From an uncultured Atopobium sp. (lineage in GTDB: Bacteria; Actinomycetota; Coriobacteriia; Coriobacteriales; Atopobiaceae), in assembly GCA_946997485.1 (NCBI GenBank), contig CAMPVF010000004.1, forward strand, positions 62,001 to 126,000: a stretch of DNA of 64,000 bases. The letters run 5' to 3'. Of the stretch, positions 1 to 9,330 are shown in pieces. Positions within the stretch are counted from its first letter, which is position 1, and every line of letters starts with the position of its first letter. Made by a program: the position numbers and the translations under genes. The notes beneath the pieces were generated by a model that saw only the letters and a list, made by a program, of their open reading frames with translations, had not been told where the DNA came from and made no database searches.

Positions 1-688
1 GCTGCTGTTCATGATTTTGAGATACAGACATACTCAGCGTTGCTGCTGCACACGCAAGCATATCCGACGATGTGTCAAACGCCAACACATGTGTGAGATG
101 CTCCTCAATGCGCGTTGCACATGGCGCACTTGCAGCTGCAGCATCATGACGTGCATCGCACGCTTGCTTAAAGCGACGCAACAGCTCGTTTGAACGCGGT
201 GAGTGCGCCGTAAACACTAGCGTACGCTCAGGTTCATCTTGAGTGGTAGCATCCACTTCATTACGCGTAATTGTTACATCAACTCTATTTGAACCAATTT
301 CATCACTAAACTGCTCGCCCCACTCAATAATGCACGGACCATCACTATCAAGCACGTCGTAAAGCCCGGTGTCTTCGAGCTGCAATGGATCGGATAGACG
401 GTATAAATCAAAGTGGTACAGGGGCATATCGCCACCTTCATATACCATCTCAATGGTAAAGGTGGGGCTTGTAACATCGTCCTGGATATGCATACCTTGG
501 GCGATGCCTTTGGTGAATTGGGTTTTACCTGCACCTAAATCGCCGGTAAGAACCACAATATCGCCTGCTGTTAAACAGCCCCCAAATATGCTGCCAAGGT
601 TGATGGTTTCTTGTGTAGAAGCCGAGCTAAACGTAAGCGCTTCATACTGCGCGTCATCTGCGCCAGCATGCATATCAGCTGCACTCAT
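1..688 (-). CDS. TsaE-TsaB fusion (t6A tRNA modification), partial
   Basis: The frame reads from ATG at 688 (GGAGG 4-8 nt upstream) to the window edge without a stop. Residues 1-150 are TsaE, the P-loop ATPase of t6A37 tRNA modification: GDLGAGKTQF Walker A, SPTFT, YHFDLYRL and IIEWGE are all visible. After a short linker the sequence continues VLAFDTSSDMLACA, which matches the N-terminus of TsaB, the partner of the TsaD threonylcarbamoyl-transferase. TsaE and TsaB are normally separate proteins, so this is a fusion of two subunits of one machine. It lies downstream of acpS-nnr-alr, a gene order common in Actinobacteria. The rest of TsaB is outside the window. Confidence 0.88.
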   Translation of the reverse strand, partial: MSAADMHAGADDAQYEALTFSSASTQETINLGSIFGGCLTAGDIVVLTGDLGAGKTQFTKGIAQGMHIQDDVTSPTFTIEMVYEGGDMPLYHFDLYRLSDPLQLEDTGLYDVLDSDGPCIIEWGEQFSDEIGSNRVDVTITRNEVDATTQDEPERTLVFTAHSPRSNELLRRFKQACDARHDAAAASAPCATRIEEHLTHVLAFDTSSDMLACAAATLSMSVSQNHEQQ

Positions 689-755
689 TAAACGCCTCCA
701 TATCACTGCTGCGTAATGGCACAAACCTTGCCGCTCATGCCATGCGCGCCATTAG

Positions 756-1916
756 TTACGAAACATATATACGCTCTAAGCGAGCGGAAAAATTACACAG
801 AACTTCGTATGCTATTGTATGACGAAGTTGACCAATCTCATCTGCAGAAATATATTCGTCCTCATCTGAACCCATAATGGTAACAACGTCGCCTACCGCA
901 AGCTCAGGCGCCATGGTGGAAGAAGTCATTGAACGCAACGGATAGGCGAACATGCACTGATCCATACAAATACGACCCACTTGACGTGCGCGCCTACCAT
1001 GAACCAGAACGTCCATTTCACCCGATAAACTGCGCGATAGACCATCGGCATATCCAATTGGAATTGTAGCGATTTGCGTATAGGGCGTATTTACCCGATA
1101 TGTCATCCCGTAGCTTACGCCGTCACCAATGCGCGGATTAGCAACGCGCGTAATCCGGGCGCGGATGCTCATAGCAGGTTCAAGTTCAGCAAGTTCAACG
1201 GTACTTTCTGCTGGATGAATACCATATAACGCAATACCAACGCGGCACATATCAAACTGAATATCAGGATATAGCATCGTAGCTGCGGTGTTGTCACAAT
1301 GAACAATACCAGGATAGAGCTTTGCTTCGTGCAAGGCGCGAATAGCGTCGGTAAAACGTTGAACTTGCCGGCGAAAATCCCAATCGCCAATAGTGTCTGA
1401 CGTTGCAAAATGCGTGTATGTACCAGCGCAAACAATGCCACGATGAAAATCTACCAAACGACGAAATTCAACTGCATCTTCTGCCGGAATACCAATACGC
1501 GTCATGCCCGTATCAAGCGCAAGGTGGTATTTTCCCACCATATCGTGGGCAATTGCGCGCTCACCATATGCAAGAACAAATTCTGAACTTGTAACACCCG
1601 GCATAATGTCGTTTTCAAGCAGTAAATCGATGGTTTCAACAGGAGGTTCACTCAGTAGCACAATAGGTTGAGCAATACCCGACTGCCGAAGTTCAAGTGC
1701 TTCTTGAACTGTAGCTACACCAAATTGTTGTGCACCTGCAGAAGCCATCGCACGCGCACACACGCCGGCACCATGACCATACGCATCAGCCTTAACAATG
1801 GCCATAAGCTTGCACGTAGGCGCCATGAGCGACTTTATCGTGCGTACATTATGTCGTATTGCAGCGAGGTTTACTTCCATCCAAGCGTTGCGTTTGAGCG
1901 AGGATATATCCTGCAT
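756..1916 (-). CDS. alr: Alanine racemase
   Basis: 386 residues; interconverts L- and D-alanine for peptidoglycan and possibly for surface-polymer alanylation. The PLP lysine motif MAIVKADAYGHG is near the N-terminus. The Tyr-containing GVSYGMTYR segment, IPIGYADGLSR and GRICMDQCMF in the C-terminal beta-domain are typical of Alr. A longer frame starts 18 bases upstream, but AAAGGAAG sits 4-11 nt before the internal ATG at 1916, which is therefore chosen. It lies 39 bp downstream of nnr and is probably cotranscribed with it. Confidence 0.93.
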   Translation of the reverse strand: MQDISSLKRNAWMEVNLAAIRHNVRTIKSLMAPTCKLMAIVKADAYGHGAGVCARAMASAGAQQFGVATVQEALELRQSGIAQPIVLLSEPPVETIDLLLENDIMPGVTSSEFVLAYGERAIAHDMVGKYHLALDTGMTRIGIPAEDAVEFRRLVDFHRGIVCAGTYTHFATSDTIGDWDFRRQVQRFTDAIRALHEAKLYPGIVHCDNTAATMLYPDIQFDMCRVGIALYGIHPAESTVELAELEPAMSIRARITRVANPRIGDGVSYGMTYRVNTPYTQIATIPIGYADGLSRSLSGEMDVLVHGRRARQVGRICMDQCMFAYPLRSMTSSTMAPELAVGDVVTIMGSDEDEYISADEIGQLRHTIAYEVLCNFSARLERIYVS

Positions 1917-1955
1917 GTGGCTTCCTTTCGGCATTGTGACCTGCGTCGTTATGCC

Positions 1956-3599
1956 TTAATTGTTTACTTTTGCCTCGTCGTTGACGACAGCGCTTCCCGC
2001 AGCCATCCCGTCGCATTCATGCTCCTGATAAAAACTTTGAGCTGCAAGACCAATCTCATCTATTAAATCGTGAGCCATAATACCGCGCATACCATAGCGC
2101 CGCTGAGATAGTTGTGCAGCTTTACCATGAATTTCGCAAGCAAGCGCGCACACGCGCACCAAATCGTCGAATGCAATAGGCGCCTGAGACAAAAGCGAGG
2201 TGATAATGCCAGCAAGCACATCACCCGATCCGGCTGTTGCAAGCGCAGCAGGGCCGGGTTTTGGCAACAATGCAACATCGGCACTTACGCACGCTGTTGC
2301 CGATGATTTAGCCATAACAACAAGTTCACTTCCGCCATCAGTCCAAACAATTTTACGTGCAGCATCCAGTGTTGCGCTCAGCGTTGAACAGGCCTCATCA
2401 CTGCCCGTAAGTCGTGCCAGTTCTTTTTGGTGCGGCGTTAAAATAAGCGGCTGATTGCGACGAATAAGCTCGGGGAACCGATGAAGTGCATTATCGGTAA
2501 GCCGCGCAATGCAATTAAGGCCATCGGCATCAACAACAAGCGGCACAGCACTTTCAAGCAAGCTCGCAACGATTGCTATTGTATGTGCATTTACGCGCAT
2601 ACCTGGTCCTACCAGGACACACGATGCTTTTTTAGCAAGCGATGAGATGAGCTGTGTAGCGGGCGCATCAAACATACCATCATCACCCGAAGGCAGCCCT
2701 AGCACAGGAATATCGCATACCTGAGATTGAACAAGTCCAGCTATACAGTGTGGAACCGCAAGCGTTACATAACCAGCACCACTGCGCGCAGCAGCTCGGG
2801 CAGCAAGAACGCAGGCTCCAGGGTAGCGTGCCGATCCGCCCACAACAAGAACACTACCACGGGTAAATTTATTACACGCGCTTGATAGCTCGGGATATAC
2901 ACCGTCATAATCTTCAATGTCGCAGCGCCAAGCCACCGGATCGGCCTCTTGAACTAAATATTCTGTTTGCTCGGCAAGCGGCGCTACAACAATAGCACCA
3001 CATACGTCACGACCTTCGTCGGCAATAAGCCCGGGCTTTAATGCAAGCATAGTAACGGTAAGCCGCGCGCGAACACACGCACCTTCGGTATGTCCCGTTT
3101 GCGCAGATAAACCACTTGGCACGTCAATAGAAACTACAACAGCGGAAGATGCATTAATGCATTCAATCCATAGCGAAAACGGTTCGCGAACCCTTCCGTG
3201 AAAACCTGTGCCAAATATAGCATCGATGATAACATCCTGCTGACACAGCAATTGTTCAAGTTCATCTTTTGGTGGAGCAACATACACCGTTACGCCATGA
3301 GCTTCGGCCGATTTAGCACACACACGTAGCAAATCACCTTGAAGTTCATCTTGGCCTACCGGCGTTACAACGGTAACGTCAACGCCTTTTGAGACAAGAT
3401 ATTCAGCAGCAACCCACCCGTCACCTGCGTTGTTACCAAAACCACAGAGGACACAGGCATGATGGATAGATCCGAGCTGCAGCACTTCGCGCGCAGCGGC
3501 AACACCGGCACGGTGCATAAGTTCAGAAATACTTACACCAACATTGGCAAGACTGTGTTCAACTTTTTTTATATCTTCTACATTAAGAACTGGTTGCAT
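1956..3599 (-). CDS. nnr: Bifunctional NAD(P)H-hydrate repair enzyme
   Basis: 547 residues, two domains. The N-terminal YjeF_N domain (about 1-215) is the NAD(P)HX epimerase, with GFGNNAGDGWVAA. The C-terminal domain (about 235-520) is the ADP/ATP-dependent NAD(P)HX dehydratase, with GSARYPGACVLAARAA, ILTPHQKELARLTG and ATAGSGDVLAGI. Together they repair hydrated NADH and NADPH. GAGGAG lies 5 nt upstream of the ATG at 3599. Next to acpS and alr this is the usual actinobacterial neighbourhood. Confidence 0.93.
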   Translation of the reverse strand: MQPVLNVEDIKKVEHSLANVGVSISELMHRAGVAAAREVLQLGSIHHACVLCGFGNNAGDGWVAAEYLVSKGVDVTVVTPVGQDELQGDLLRVCAKSAEAHGVTVYVAPPKDELEQLLCQQDVIIDAIFGTGFHGRVREPFSLWIECINASSAVVVSIDVPSGLSAQTGHTEGACVRARLTVTMLALKPGLIADEGRDVCGAIVVAPLAEQTEYLVQEADPVAWRCDIEDYDGVYPELSSACNKFTRGSVLVVGGSARYPGACVLAARAAARSGAGYVTLAVPHCIAGLVQSQVCDIPVLGLPSGDDGMFDAPATQLISSLAKKASCVLVGPGMRVNAHTIAIVASLLESAVPLVVDADGLNCIARLTDNALHRFPELIRRNQPLILTPHQKELARLTGSDEACSTLSATLDAARKIVWTDGGSELVVMAKSSATACVSADVALLPKPGPAALATAGSGDVLAGIITSLLSQAPIAFDDLVRVCALACEIHGKAAQLSQRRYGMRGIMAHDLIDEIGLAAQSFYQEHECDGMAAGSAVVNDEAKVNN

Positions 3600-3635
3600 A
3601 TAAACTCCTCATATGGCATACGCGCATGACGCGTA

Positions 3636-4229
3636 TTACAGCCCAATAGCAGTATCTGTGCTGCTATCAGTATCTGTACTGCTATCAAGATATGTATGCA
3701 TAGATGTGTTAAGCTGCGTTACAATTGAACGCGCATCACGAAATGACACGCGTAGCTGCTCTTGCACATCTTCTTGCGAAAATTTTTGAGGTACATCAGT
3801 ATGCACAAGCGCAAGTGCATTTGCTACTGCAGTTGTATGTGTGTGTGACAGGGAAAGTTCAATTGCAATAATATGTTTTTCATCAACGTGAACCTTTGCC
3901 CTACCACAAAGAACAACAATGGGCTTTCCGTACGCATCATGAGAAACACTTACATCCTTAAACCCAATTCCATCGCTAAAGCCGGTACCAATCGCTTTGA
4001 GCACTGCTTCGCGCGCTGCAAAAAACGCAGCAAAATGTTCCTCGGGACGAGCTTTTCCTGTTGCGTAGAGAATTTCTTCGGCAGTAAACACCCGCTGTGC
4101 AAGGCGTGGATGCGCAGCTAGAGCATGCTTCATGCGCGCAATTTCAAACATATCAACACCAATACCCGTACATGTGCCATCAAAAAGCGCACGCGCATCG
4201 GAAGATTGAACTTGAACTTTGCTTGCCAT
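3636..4229 (-). CDS. acpS: Holo-acyl-carrier-protein synthase with extra tails
   Basis: Transfers 4'-phosphopantetheine from CoA to acyl carrier proteins; it is the only phosphopantetheinyl transferase here and may also activate the carrier at 38348-38590. Signature motifs are TGIGVDMFEIARM and FAAFFAAREAVLKAIGTG. At 197 residues it is much longer than the usual 120 or so. The first residues (ASKVQVQSS) are encoded by a GTTCAA-type repeat, and the C-terminus ends in a duplicated DSSTDT encoded by two 18-bp repeats. Core enzyme is about residues 20-150; the tails look like sequence-repeat additions. Confidence 0.9.
   Translation of the reverse strand: MASKVQVQSSDARALFDGTCTGIGVDMFEIARMKHALAAHPRLAQRVFTAEEILYATGKARPEEHFAAFFAAREAVLKAIGTGFSDGIGFKDVSVSHDAYGKPIVVLCGRAKVHVDEKHIIAIELSLSHTHTTAVANALALVHTDVPQKFSQEDVQEQLRVSFRDARSIVTQLNTSMHTYLDSSTDTDSSTDTAIGL
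3651..3686. repeat. 18-bp tandem duplication in acpS 3' end
   Basis: Two copies of agtatctgt(g/a)ctgctatc in direct tandem, differing at one base. In the acpS frame they encode DSSTDT twice, so the duplication keeps the frame and lengthens the C-terminal tail. Confidence 0.9.
4201..4219. repeat. GTTCAA-type repeat in acpS N-terminus
   Basis: The 19 bases gaagattgaacttgaactt contain two TTGAAC hexamers and encode VQVQSS on the minus strand. The identical 19-mer occurs in oppD at 25982-26000 in the same reading phase, again encoding VQVQSS. The two genes are otherwise unrelated. Confidence 0.9.
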
Positions 4230-4381
4230 GATGTCTCATTTTCCTTGTACACTGCTTATACGTGCACAACCATGCACATACCAGTACGCATTACCACACC
4301 ATTTGTGCAATTACAACACGTAGACATAAGTATACCTAATGAGCTCTTGCACAATATATATTGTAGCAAGTATCGAGCAGC

Positions 4382-5260
4382 TTACATGCTAAGACCATGT
4401 TTCATATAGCTCAGCATGCATTCTGCAGGCAGCGAAAGTGCAGTATCTGAGCGATATACCACGTGAATGCTTCGGTATGCTCTATCTTTTAAGTGGCGAA
4501 TTGCAACCTGATGAGGAGATTGACGCACGGCAAGCTCAGGCAAAAGCGAAACACCTAAATTGCGCTGCACCAAGGCTAAAATGGCACTTACATCGCTGGT
4601 ATTAAACGTAATGCGCAAATTTTTAAGCTGCGACTGGAGCAGCGGCGCACATTCCTTATCGGCAATAAACGACTCGTTGATAAATTCGTTAATATCGATA
4701 TTTTCCATGTAGGCAAACCGATGGTCGAGGGAACTTACCACCACAAGCTCGTCGTGTTCAAACGGGATAGAAACAATACCGGCAAGCGAACACGCCACCG
4801 GCATGATGCCCATATCAACCTTTTTTTCAACAACAAGGCGTTCAATTTCGGCATATGTGCCCTGGTAGATTTGGAGATTTACGTTGGGGTAGTCTTTATA
4901 TAAATTTTCGAGCAAACTGGGAAAATACGCCGTAATAATACTTGATGGAGCAGCAATACGAATAATGGTGCGTTCGGCCGAAGATAACGGATCCATCCCC
5001 TGCTGTTTGAGCTTTAACAGCAAATGATTGTTGCCCTGGCAAATTTGTTCAACAATGGGCAAAAGCTCTTTTCCCTGACTGGTAAGAGTTACCGTATCCT
5101 TACCGCGCTCGAATAGCGTTACGTTCCACTGCGATTCGAGCGCCATAACCATACGGCTTACAGCAGATTGCGAGTACGACAGGCTTTTTGCCGCCTTCGT
5201 AAAGCTCCCGCGCTTTGCTGTTTCGATAAACGCATAATATTTGCTGATAGTAGATGCCAT
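4382..5260 (-). CDS. LysR-family transcriptional regulator
   Basis: 292 residues: winged helix-turn-helix at about 1-60 (FIETAKRGSFTKAAKSLSYSQSAVSRMVMALE) and a periplasmic-binding-like effector domain from about 90. The longer upstream frame is rejected because GGGGAGG lies just before ATG 5260. The gene is divergent from the peroxiredoxin gene and shares a 358-bp gap with it, so it may regulate that gene and the reductase behind it. It lacks the two redox cysteines of OxyR; only one Cys (KECAPLL) lies in the corresponding region. The effector is unknown. Confidence 0.85.
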   Translation of the reverse strand: MASTISKYYAFIETAKRGSFTKAAKSLSYSQSAVSRMVMALESQWNVTLFERGKDTVTLTSQGKELLPIVEQICQGNNHLLLKLKQQGMDPLSSAERTIIRIAAPSSIITAYFPSLLENLYKDYPNVNLQIYQGTYAEIERLVVEKKVDMGIMPVACSLAGIVSIPFEHDELVVVSSLDHRFAYMENIDINEFINESFIADKECAPLLQSQLKNLRITFNTSDVSAILALVQRNLGVSLLPELAVRQSPHQVAIRHLKDRAYRSIHVVYRSDTALSLPAECMLSYMKHGLSM

Positions 5261-5618
5261 GGCCGCCTCCCCAGGTATAAAAGGACATGTGCACATACAT
5301 TGCATATAGATAAGCGGCATGCATCCGCTGCGCAAAGCTACTGCGCGAGCGATACAAAAGCCCTCTCCATATGTCACGTGACACGTCTTTATCTTATATG
5401 AACAGCAGTTCATATATCGCCGTAATACACATGCAGACAATTAAACCTGCAGGTAAACGCGGAGTTTATATATGATGTTCACAAACCAAACAGATTTACG
5501 GCTCTTCGTATAGAACCAAGACGGGCGGGTACACTCAAAGCATGATGGAATTGCATGAGTAAACCCGCTCATGTGTTTCGTTGTACGACATATCAAAACT
5601 GAACGTATAGGAGGATCA
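5261..5618. promoter_or_regulatory. Divergent promoter region, lysR / peroxiredoxin
   Basis: 358 bp between two divergent genes. It must hold both promoters and probably the LysR operator. A short palindrome CCTGCAGG occurs at about 5444. No convincing -35/-10 pair could be fixed by eye for either direction. Confidence 0.4.
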
Positions 5619-6203
5619 ATGTCGCTCATCGGAAAAGAAATTGGTGAATTTTCAGTTCAATCGTATCAACATGATTCATTTTCAGTGGTAACAAAACAAG
5701 ACGTTATTGGCACCGACGTAAACGGTAATGAAAAATGGTCGCTGTTCTTCTTCTACCCTGCCGACTTTTCATTCGTATGCCCCACTGAGCTCGAAGAACT
5801 TGCTGAAGAGTACGACAACTTTAAGAAGCACAACTGCGAAATTTATGCAGTATCCTGCGACTCGCACTTTGTTCACAAAGCATGGCACGACAGCTCCGAG
5901 CGTGTTGCTAAAGTTCAATATCCGATGCTTGCCGACCCTGCGCACGTACTTGCCCGCGATTTCGATGTTCTTATTGAAGAGTCTGGTTTGGCTGAGCGCG
6001 GCGCATTTATTGTTGACCCAGATGGTAAAATCCAGGTATACGAGGTAACATCTGGTAGCATTGGTCGCGAAGCAAAAGAACTCTTGCGCTTGCTTGAAGC
6101 CGCGCAATTTGTACGCGCTCATGGCGATCAGGTGTGCCCTGCTAAATGGCAGCCAGGTGAAGAAACCTTAAAGCCAAGCCTTGATTTGGTAGGTCAGCTC
6201 TAA
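5619..6203 (+). CDS. ahpC: Peroxiredoxin, AhpC type
   Basis: 194-residue 2-Cys peroxiredoxin reducing hydrogen peroxide and organic peroxides. The peroxidatic Cys54 is in DFSFVCPTE and the resolving Cys is in QVCPAKW near residue 171. AGGAGG is 4 nt before ATG 5619, which decides the start against a longer frame. The next gene on the same strand encodes a thioredoxin reductase with AhpF-type domains, its likely electron donor. A protective role against oxygen in an anaerobe is inferred. Confidence 0.94.
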   Translation: MSLIGKEIGEFSVQSYQHDSFSVVTKQDVIGTDVNGNEKWSLFFFYPADFSFVCPTELEELAEEYDNFKKHNCEIYAVSCDSHFVHKAWHDSSERVAKVQYPMLADPAHVLARDFDVLIEESGLAERGAFIVDPDGKIQVYEVTSGSIGREAKELLRLLEAAQFVRAHGDQVCPAKWQPGEETLKPSLDLVGQL

Positions 6204-6285
6204 CAAAAGCAGGTACATGCACGTTCCTTTTGCGTAAAGGTGTAATACTATACGCAACCAGGGAATATGCATAGTACGTAACGAA

Positions 6286-6315
6286 AACAGGCTCGGTTAT
6301 ACACCGGGCCTTGTT
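6286..6315 (+). terminator. Possible terminator after ahpC
   Basis: Imperfect inverted repeat AACAGGCTCGG / CCGGGCCTTGTT around a 7-nt loop, with only a weak T-rich tail. It could end or attenuate the ahpC transcript before the reductase gene. Confidence 0.45.
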
Positions 6316-6370
6316 GTATGCATGCGTTTGTTAAACAATATGGTTGTTAACCATACATGCGCACAACCTT

Positions 6371-6510
6371 GTGAACGTTGGAATCCGTATTTGAACTTCT
6401 GAATTTGAATTTCTGAACTAGAACTTGAACTTGCTCGACCAAAATTGAACTTTTTTCACACGTTTGAACTTGTGCGTGCATGCGTGAACTCTTTTGCACC
6501 ACTGAACTCT
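6371..6510. repeat. GTTCA-type repeat cluster A
   Basis: In the gap between ahpC and the reductase gene. Four exact TTGAAC hexamers (6391, 6425, 6445, 6464) plus CTGAAC and GTGAAC variants, all in one orientation. The rest of the 332-bp gap 6204-6535 holds only the weak hairpin above and the ribosome-binding site. Confidence 0.85.
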
Positions 6511-6535
6511 ACCAGCTTTAATGAAAGGACGCCTT

Positions 6536-8221
6536 ATGACAGAACAACTAACACAACCACATATCACTGATGACTCCACCATGTATGACGCCATCGTTGT
6601 TGGCGGAGGTCCTGCAGGTCTTACGGCGGGCATATATCTTGCACGGGCACGATATCGTGTGCTTATTCTTGAGAAAAAAGAATTTGGTGGGCGCATTACC
6701 ATTACTAACGAAGTGGTTAACTACCCTGGTGTTGAGCGAGTAAGCGGGCGCGAACTTACCGAAACCATGCGCAAACAGGCAGAAAGCTTTGGCGCTGAAC
6801 TCATGCTTGCACAAGTAACTAACATTGAAGCAGATGGTGACATCAAAGTTGTTCACACGTCAAAAGGCGATTTTAAATGCTTTGGCATTTTGCTTGCCAT
6901 AGGCTCAGCGCCTCGTCAACTTGGTTTCCCAGGAGAAAAAAAGTTCCAGGGTCACGGCGTGGCATACTGCGCTACCTGCGACGGTGAATTTTTCACCGGC
7001 AAAGATATCTTCGTTGTCGGCGGAGGCTATGCCGCTGCAGAAGAGAGCGTGTTTTTAACAAAATATGCAAAACACGTGCACATTCTTATACGCGAAGACG
7101 ATTTTACCTGCGCACCTGCTTCAAGTGAAGCTGCACGTCACAACGATAAAATTACCATTCATACGCATACCGAAGTTCAAAAACTCGAAGGCGACACCAC
7201 GCCGCGTGTACTGGTTACCAAAAACAATAAAACAGGCGAGCTTACCCGTTACACGGCTGATGAAGGCGACACCTTTGGTGTATTCGTGCTGGCAGGATAC
7301 GCACCAGAAACTGAACTTGTTAAAAACATTGTTGAACTTGACAGCCGCGGCAACATTATTACCGACGCGTATCAAAAAACGTCGACGGACGGCATTTATG
7401 CAGCAGGAGATGTGTGTGTTAAAAATCTTCGCCAAGTAGTAACAGCAACGGGTGATGCTGCCTGCGCATCTACCGCAATGGAGCGTCATTTAGCCGCTAT
7501 GCAAAAAAAGACGGGCATTATTCCTCCCCGTCCTACATCGCGTGTTGCAAGTGCGCAAAAGGAGCGCGAGGTACAGGGCACAGCGAATCAACATACCACT
7601 ACCCCCACAAGTGAACTTTTTACAGAAACCATGATTGATCAGCTCAAGCCCCTATTTGAACGGATGGAAAACAAGGTTGTACTTAAGCTGTACACAGATA
7701 GTTCAAATCTTTCAAATGAACTTACAGGCTATATTTCTGAACTTGTTGGCTTAAGCGATAAACTGTCGCTTGTGCACGCAACCAATGAAGAATGCGCAGC
7801 TCAAGATGCGCTTCCTTGCGTTCGCGTGTGTAAAGCTGATGGAACACCAACAACACTTGCATTCCATGGCGTGCCTGCAGGGCATGAATTTACCTCGTTT
7901 ATGCTGGGCATATACAATGTAGCTGGCCCAGGACAAGCGTTATCTCGTGAGCAACAAGCTAAAATAGCTGCACTTTCTTCGCATGATATTAAGCTCCTTG
8001 TATCGCTCTCATGCACGATGTGCCCCGAAACAGTTACGGCAACACAGCGCATTGCCGCAGCTAATCCTGGTATTCGTGCCGAGGTATACGACATTGCACA
8101 TTATCCTGAACTCAAAAACAAGTACAACGTGATGAGCGTTCCTTGCATTGTTATTGATGATGGAGCACACATCGACTTTGGCCGCAAAAATATTGACGCC
8201 ATGCTTGAACTTCTTTCCTAA
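6536..8221 (+). CDS. Thioredoxin reductase with C-terminal AhpF-like thioredoxin folds
   Basis: 561 residues. Residues 17-320 form an FAD/NAD(P)H thioredoxin-reductase fold: IVVGGGPAGLTAG, redox pair Cys145-Ala-Thr-Cys148, and a second GGGYAAAEES dinucleotide motif. After a linker, residues about 350-561 resemble the tandem thioredoxin-fold domain that AhpF carries at its N-terminus, with a CTMC pair at 493-496 and cis-Pro SVPC. The domain order is thus the reverse of E. coli AhpF. It lies behind ahpC and probably passes electrons to it. AAAGGA lies 6 nt before ATG 6536; a longer frame starts 15 bases upstream. Confidence 0.9.
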   Translation: MTEQLTQPHITDDSTMYDAIVVGGGPAGLTAGIYLARARYRVLILEKKEFGGRITITNEVVNYPGVERVSGRELTETMRKQAESFGAELMLAQVTNIEADGDIKVVHTSKGDFKCFGILLAIGSAPRQLGFPGEKKFQGHGVAYCATCDGEFFTGKDIFVVGGGYAAAEESVFLTKYAKHVHILIREDDFTCAPASSEAARHNDKITIHTHTEVQKLEGDTTPRVLVTKNNKTGELTRYTADEGDTFGVFVLAGYAPETELVKNIVELDSRGNIITDAYQKTSTDGIYAAGDVCVKNLRQVVTATGDAACASTAMERHLAAMQKKTGIIPPRPTSRVASAQKEREVQGTANQHTTTPTSELFTETMIDQLKPLFERMENKVVLKLYTDSSNLSNELTGYISELVGLSDKLSLVHATNEECAAQDALPCVRVCKADGTPTTLAFHGVPAGHEFTSFMLGIYNVAGPGQALSREQQAKIAALSSHDIKLLVSLSCTMCPETVTATQRIAAANPGIRAEVYDIAHYPELKNKYNVMSVPCIVIDDGAHIDFGRKNIDAMLELLS

Positions 8222-8334
8222 TAGAACAGGTGTGCACGTTGGTACACGTGCAGCAACACGCGTGTTAGGAAATTGAACTCAACTAAAAGCACCTAACGCG
8301 CGCTGTAGTTCACACATTGAACATCACACAGCTT

Positions 8335-8385
8335 CAGTCGCCTTTTTCGTTTGGTATACGTTTGCTATACTACGAAAGGCGGCTG
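8335..8385. repeat. Inverted repeat with inner palindrome
   Basis: Arms CAGTCGCCTTTTTCGT (8335-8350) and ACGAAAGGCGGCTG (8372-8385) pair almost fully. Between them is GTATAC..TATAC with a TATACT that could be a -10 box. It lies in the gap between the reductase and the HAD gene; it may be an operator or a terminator and has no clear T tail on the plus strand. Confidence 0.5.
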
Positions 8386-8514
8386 ATTGTTATGCCGCGC
8401 GTGTTAGCATGCATACATCTTGAACATACGCAGCACCATACCGCATAACCAACGTATAAGCACACCGTAAACGCCATATATTCCAGCAAACGTACTGTGC
8501 ATCAAAGGAGTACC

Positions 8515-9321
8515 ATGTCTCAAACTGAACCAATTTATGTAGTAGCCAGCGATATGGACGGCACATTTTTGCGCGACGACAAAACATTTGACGAGCCGCG
8601 TTTTCGTTCAATTTTGCAGCGCATGCATGCAAAGGGCTGCAAATTTGTTGTAGCAAGCGGAAACCAATATATCCAGCTCAAGCAATCGTTTGATGGATAT
8701 GCCGATACCATTTCATATGTTGCCGAAAATGGTTCATATGTTGTAGATAATGGAAAAACCATCTATACGGCACATATTGAACCTTCCGTTGCTCAAACGG
8801 TGTATACCCAACTTATCTCCAACAAAAAGATGTTTACGCTGCTATGTGGCCTTAAAGCTACCTACATTCAAAAAAACCAAGCAACCGATGAGCTCATTTC
8901 TCTTATTAGCTACTATTTTCCTTCACTTGAAGTGGTTAATAATTTGCTTGATGTGGACGACGTTATCCTCAAGTTTTGCGCCGTTATGAAGCCGCAAGAC
9001 ATGCTCGAAATATATCAAACGCTCGACGAAACACTGCCACGTGACGTTCAACCCATGATGAGCGGATATGGTTCAATTGATATTGTATGCGCGCACGTGA
9101 ATAAGGCGCGCGGTCTTGATATGCTGGTAAAGCGTTGGGGCTATGACGCCTGCAATTGTATAGCCTTTGGCGATGCAGCAAACGATATCGAAATGCTTAA
9201 ATATGCCCAGGTAGGTTATGCAATGGCAAATGCAATGGATGGCGTTGCCGAAATTGCTAACAAGCAAGCTCCATCAAATAACGATGATGGTGTGCTCGAA
9301 GTGCTCGACACGCTCTTTTAA
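8515..9321 (+). CDS. Cof-type HAD-superfamily phosphatase
   Basis: 268 residues. Motif I is DMDGTFLRDD, with the nucleophilic Asp near residue 14, and motif IV is FGDAANDIEML near 221, with a C2-type cap between them. Cof-family enzymes are soluble phosphatases acting on sugar phosphates, pyridoxal phosphate or flavin nucleotides; the substrate here cannot be read from sequence. AAGGAG lies 4 nt before ATG 8515. Confidence 0.9.
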   Translation: MSQTEPIYVVASDMDGTFLRDDKTFDEPRFRSILQRMHAKGCKFVVASGNQYIQLKQSFDGYADTISYVAENGSYVVDNGKTIYTAHIEPSVAQTVYTQLISNKKMFTLLCGLKATYIQKNQATDELISLISYYFPSLEVVNNLLDVDDVILKFCAVMKPQDMLEIYQTLDETLPRDVQPMMSGYGSIDIVCAHVNKARGLDMLVKRWGYDACNCIAFGDAANDIEMLKYAQVGYAMANAMDGVAEIANKQAPSNNDDGVLEVLDTLF

Positions 9322-9330
9322 CTCATAAGA

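Noticed and set aside
369..716. Plus-strand reading frame at the left edge
   Set aside because: It is antisense to the clear TsaE-TsaB frame, which has all family motifs and a ribosome-binding site.
4382..5260. LysR protein as OxyR
   Set aside because: The two redox cysteines of OxyR are not present; only one Cys lies in the matching region, so only the general LysR family is claimed.
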